In this document: piece after piece, positions 6,594 to 8,179 of the stretch
How the letters are laid out: the number at the start of each line of letters is the position of its first letter
Position numbering within the stretch: position 1 is the stretch's first letter
Assembly (NCBI GenBank): GCA_003533975.1
Contig: DQCL01000138.1
Location: forward strand, 15,515 to 23,693
Direction of reading: 5' to 3'
DNA from: Octadecabacter sp.
GTDB lineage: Bacteria; Pseudomonadota; Alphaproteobacteria; Rhodobacterales; Rhodobacteraceae
Length of the DNA stretch: 8,179 nt
Notes under the pieces: generated by a model
Databases searched by the model: none
What the model was told of the DNA's origin: nothing
The model's input: only the letters and a program-made list of their open reading frames with translations
Made by a program: the position numbers and the translations under genes

Positions 6594-7432
6594 CGGCCCC
6601 GATTGTACGGACTTTGGCCGAGCTGCGTGAATTTACAACAGCGTGGCACAAAGAGGGCGAAGTGATCGGCGCAGTGCCGACTATGGGCGCGTTGCATCAG
6701 GGGCATTTGTCACTGGTCCGAGCCGCGAAAGCGCAATGCGACCGTGTGATCGTCACGATCTTTGTGAACCCAAAGCAATTCGACAACCCAGATGATCTAA
6801 AGAACTATCCGCGCACCGAACATGAGGACGCCAAGAAACTGGCCTCACTCAAGGTCGATGTGATCTATGTTCCAGATCCCGATCAGATTTACCCCGATGG
6901 CTTTGCCACAACCGTGTCCGTGAGCGGCCTCACGGATATGTTGTGTGGTGCGGCGCGGCCCGGGCACTTTGACGGTGTCGCGACCGTGGTGAGCAAGTTG
7001 TTCATGCAGACACAAGCTGACAAAGCGTTCTTTGGTGAGAAGGACTTCCAGCAATTGCAGATCGTTACACGTTTAGCTGCTGATCTGAATATCCCGATTG
7101 AGGTTGTTGGTTGCCCGACAATCCGTGAAGAAGACGGCCTTGCAATGTCGTCACGTAACTTACTGTTGTCTGACCGCAGTCGCGTCTTCGCACCACTTCT
7201 GGCCGAGGTGATGGGCGACATTGCCGACGCGCTGAACAAAGGCAAGGCGATGGGTGATATCGTACCGGACGCCACCGCACGCTTGCTTGCTGCCGGTTTC
7301 AACGAGGTGGATTACCTTGAATTGCGTGACGGATCTGATTTGTCCTTACTCACCACAATGAAACCAGACGCGCGCCTCTTCGCCGCGGCGTGGCTCGCCG
7401 GTGTCCGATTGATCGACAATATCGCCGTCTAA
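6590..7432 (+). CDS. panC: Pantothenate synthetase (pantoate--beta-alanine ligase)
   Basis: Cytosolic ATP-dependent ligase that joins pantoate to beta-alanine through a pantoyl-adenylate to make pantothenate. The 280 residues carry the nucleotidyltransferase HxGH-type motif in [10 protein letters not shown] (30-39, H36 and H39), FVNPKQF (58-64), the pantoate-site block [12 protein letters not shown] (119-130), [13 protein letters not shown] (147-159) and the ATP-binding [12 protein letters not shown] (179-190) with its KMSKS-like SSR. No key residue is missing. The ATG at 6590 overlaps the panB stop by 4 bases, so the two pathway neighbours are probably translationally coupled. A small hairpin begins five bases after the stop. 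Confidence 0.97.
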   Translation: MTAPIVRTLAELREFTTAWHKEGEVIGAVPTMGALHQGHLSLVRAAKAQCDRVIVTIFVNPKQFDNPDDLKNYPRTEHEDAKKLASLKVDVIYVPDPDQIYPDGFATTVSVSGLTDMLCGAARPGHFDGVATVVSKLFMQTQADKAFFGEKDFQQLQIVTRLAADLNIPIEVVGCPTIREEDGLAMSSRNLLLSDRSRVFAPLLAEVMGDIADALNKGKAMGDIVPDATARLLAAGFNEVDYLELRDGSDLSLLTTMKPDARLFAAAWLAGVRLIDNIAV

Positions 7433-7436
7433 TGCG

Positions 7437-7458
7437 GCGCAGGACCATTTGGTCGCGC
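7437..7458 (+). terminator. Bulged hairpin after panC, possible terminator
   Basis: GCGC (7437-7440), a 2-base bulge AG, GACC (7443-7446), loop ATTT, GGTC (7451-7454) and GCGC (7455-7458) can form an 8-bp bulged stem starting five bases after the panC stop. There is no following T-run, so classical intrinsic termination is not assured. GACCA-TT-TGGTC is also a near-palindrome that a protein could bind. Confidence 0.35.
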
Positions 7459-7494
7459 ATACAAATTGGTCTGGTACGCTTGCGTTCCGGTCTC

Positions 7495-7572
7495 TTAGCT
7501 CATTTGTGCGGCCTTTCTGTCGACAGCCACGGGGCTTTTTCCGCCTAGCGACGCATACCGCTGACGTGGATT
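7495..7572 (-). pseudogene. Possible remnant of a transposase C-terminus
   Basis: Read on the minus strand from 7572 to the TAA at 7497-7495, 25 codons include RQRYASLGGKSP followed by a Lys/Arg-containing tail. This resembles the R-x-H-x-x-L-G-x-x-S-P-x-x-F end of IS3-type (rve) transposases, with the usual His replaced by Tyr. Upstream in the same frame there are stop codons within about 20 bases, and no DDE catalytic part is found in any frame, so at most a short decayed fragment remains. The match is short and could be chance. Confidence 0.3.
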
Positions 7573-7753
7573 GCCGCCTTTCTAGCATCACCCTCTCCGC
7601 GCGCAGCAGGCGGGCGCCCTTGCGAAGGTGTTCGTTCACCCGTTCCACACCGACAATCGTACCATCATCAGATGATCTTAGTTTAGTCTCTTTTTCGTCA
7701 ACCTATTGGAAGACACTTGGCGCTGAAACCAAAGCCTGAACGTGATTCCGCGT

Positions 7754-7765
7754 TTGCAGGTGCAA
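7754..7765. promoter_or_regulatory. Palindrome TTGCA-GG-TGCAA upstream of the acidic gene
   Basis: Perfect 5-base arms around a GG centre end 24 bases before the ATG at 7790. The location would suit an operator, but I do not recognise it as a known box. Confidence 0.25.
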
Positions 7766-7789
7766 TAAAAGCTGCTGAGAGAAAAAATA

Positions 7790-8179
7790 ATGGCGACCAT
7801 TTACGACCTGATTGAAGTCACCGACATTAGTGAATACACGACCTATTCGACCGCCAATGGCAATCTACTGGGCATAGTTGATGACATGTCGGGAACCTCA
7901 TTGAATGACGGTGAATTCGACGAGGGTGACAATGTTGTGATTGGCGGTGTCACTTATAATATCGATATTGTTGAGAAACCGGGTAGTAGTGGCAACTTTA
8001 CGATGGGTGACAATACACAGGTTGATTTTAACACGGGCAATGAAAGTAATTTGGATGTCACCTTTCTAACGGTCACCAATACTTCCGACGGCAGTGATGT
8101 CCGATACTTTATCATTCCCAACGACAGCTACGGGGATATGAACATACAGTCGATCGAGACGGGTGATATCTTCAATGTC
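7790..8179 (+). CDS. Acidic, probably secreted protein, N-terminal part (cut by window end)
   Basis: The reading frame from ATG 7790 stays open for 130 codons to the window edge, so the gene is partial. GAGAGA (7777-7782) lies 7 bases upstream as a ribosome site. The peptide is strikingly acidic: I count 16 Asp and 7 Glu against one Lys and one Arg, no Cys, and many Gly, Asn, Thr and Ser. There is no N-terminal signal peptide or membrane segment. Blocks such as LNDGEFDEGDNVVIGGVTYN (38-57) and VRYFIIPNDSYGDM (104-117) recall N-terminal modules of large Rhodobacterales extracellular proteins carrying RTX calcium repeats or Hint domains, which are often exported by type I secretion through a C-terminal signal. 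That is recollection and inference; no Hint or RTX motif is visible in this fragment. Base composition is lower in GC (28/60 at 7981-8040, 26/60 at 8041-8100) than in panC (37/60 at 6661-6720), which suggests a different history. Confidence 0.75.
   Translation, partial: MATIYDLIEVTDISEYTTYSTANGNLLGIVDDMSGTSLNDGEFDEGDNVVIGGVTYNIDIVEKPGSSGNFTMGDNTQVDFNTGNESNLDVTFLTVTNTSDGSDVRYFIIPNDSYGDMNIQSIETGDIFNV

Larger units (their letters stand above)
7459..7789. other. Gene-free stretch between panC and the acidic gene
   Basis: I see no credible intact gene in this stretch. Open frames on both strands (for example 7449-7739 plus and 7346-7648 minus) are rich in Arg, Ser and Cys, match no family I recognise, and one runs into panC. 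Two items stand out: a minus-strand peptide resembling a transposase tail (7495-7572) and a palindrome TTGCA-GG-TGCAA at 7754-7765. The stretch probably includes the promoter for the gene at 7790 and may be the eroded remains of an insertion. Confidence 0.5.

Noticed and set aside
7346..7648. 100-codon minus-strand frame overlapping the panC end
   Set aside because: It runs into panC coding sequence and its composition (very Arg-rich) suggests a shadow; only a different minus-strand frame (7495-7572) resembles a protein.
7449..7739. 96-codon plus-strand frame after panC
   Set aside because: It begins inside the post-panC hairpin without a good ribosome site, has Ser/Arg-rich composition and no family resemblance.
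1..8179. CRISPR arrays, tRNA, rRNA or riboswitch (including molybdenum-cofactor type)
   Set aside because: No regularly spaced long repeats, cloverleaf or conserved riboswitch core was seen by eye on either strand.

Overview
This window looks like a chromosomal segment of an alphaproteobacterium, most likely a marine Rhodobacterales (Roseobacter-group) organism. That is an inference from moderately high GC codon use, dense genes with 4-base start/stop overlaps, and the type of DUF2927, DUF1178 and NUDIX proteins present. No rRNA, tRNA or CRISPR locates it further.

Layout. (1) Positions 44-2128, plus strand: an adenine-salvage operon with methylthioadenosine phosphorylase (mtnP), a GTGA-overlapping exported DUF2927 protein, and adenine phosphoribosyltransferase (apt). 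MtnP releases adenine from methylthioadenosine and Apt turns it into AMP. (2) Positions 2132-3051, minus strand: a NUDIX hydrolase followed by a small Cys-rich DUF1178 protein; their 3' end stops 3 bases from the apt stop. (3) Positions 3111-5622, plus strand: a complete molybdate ABC importer, modA-modB-modC, coupled by short overlaps, divergent from the NUDIX gene across 59 bases. No modE or modD is present. (4) Positions 5766-7432, plus strand: panB-panC, the pantoate branch of pantothenate synthesis, overlapping by 4 bases. The 143-base leader in front of panB carries several copies of a TGCCA(C) motif. (5) Positions 7433-7789: 357 bases without a credible intact gene, holding a hairpin just after panC and, on the minus strand, a possible eroded transposase tail. 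(6) From 7790 to the window edge: the N-terminal 130 codons of a very acidic, more AT-rich gene, probably a secreted or cell-surface protein, cut off by the window end.

Most of the window is housekeeping metabolism and transport. The parts that are less ordinary are the DUF2927 gene inside the salvage operon, the repeat cluster before panB, and the panC-distal junction leading into the acidic orphan gene. I found no convincing new multi-gene system.
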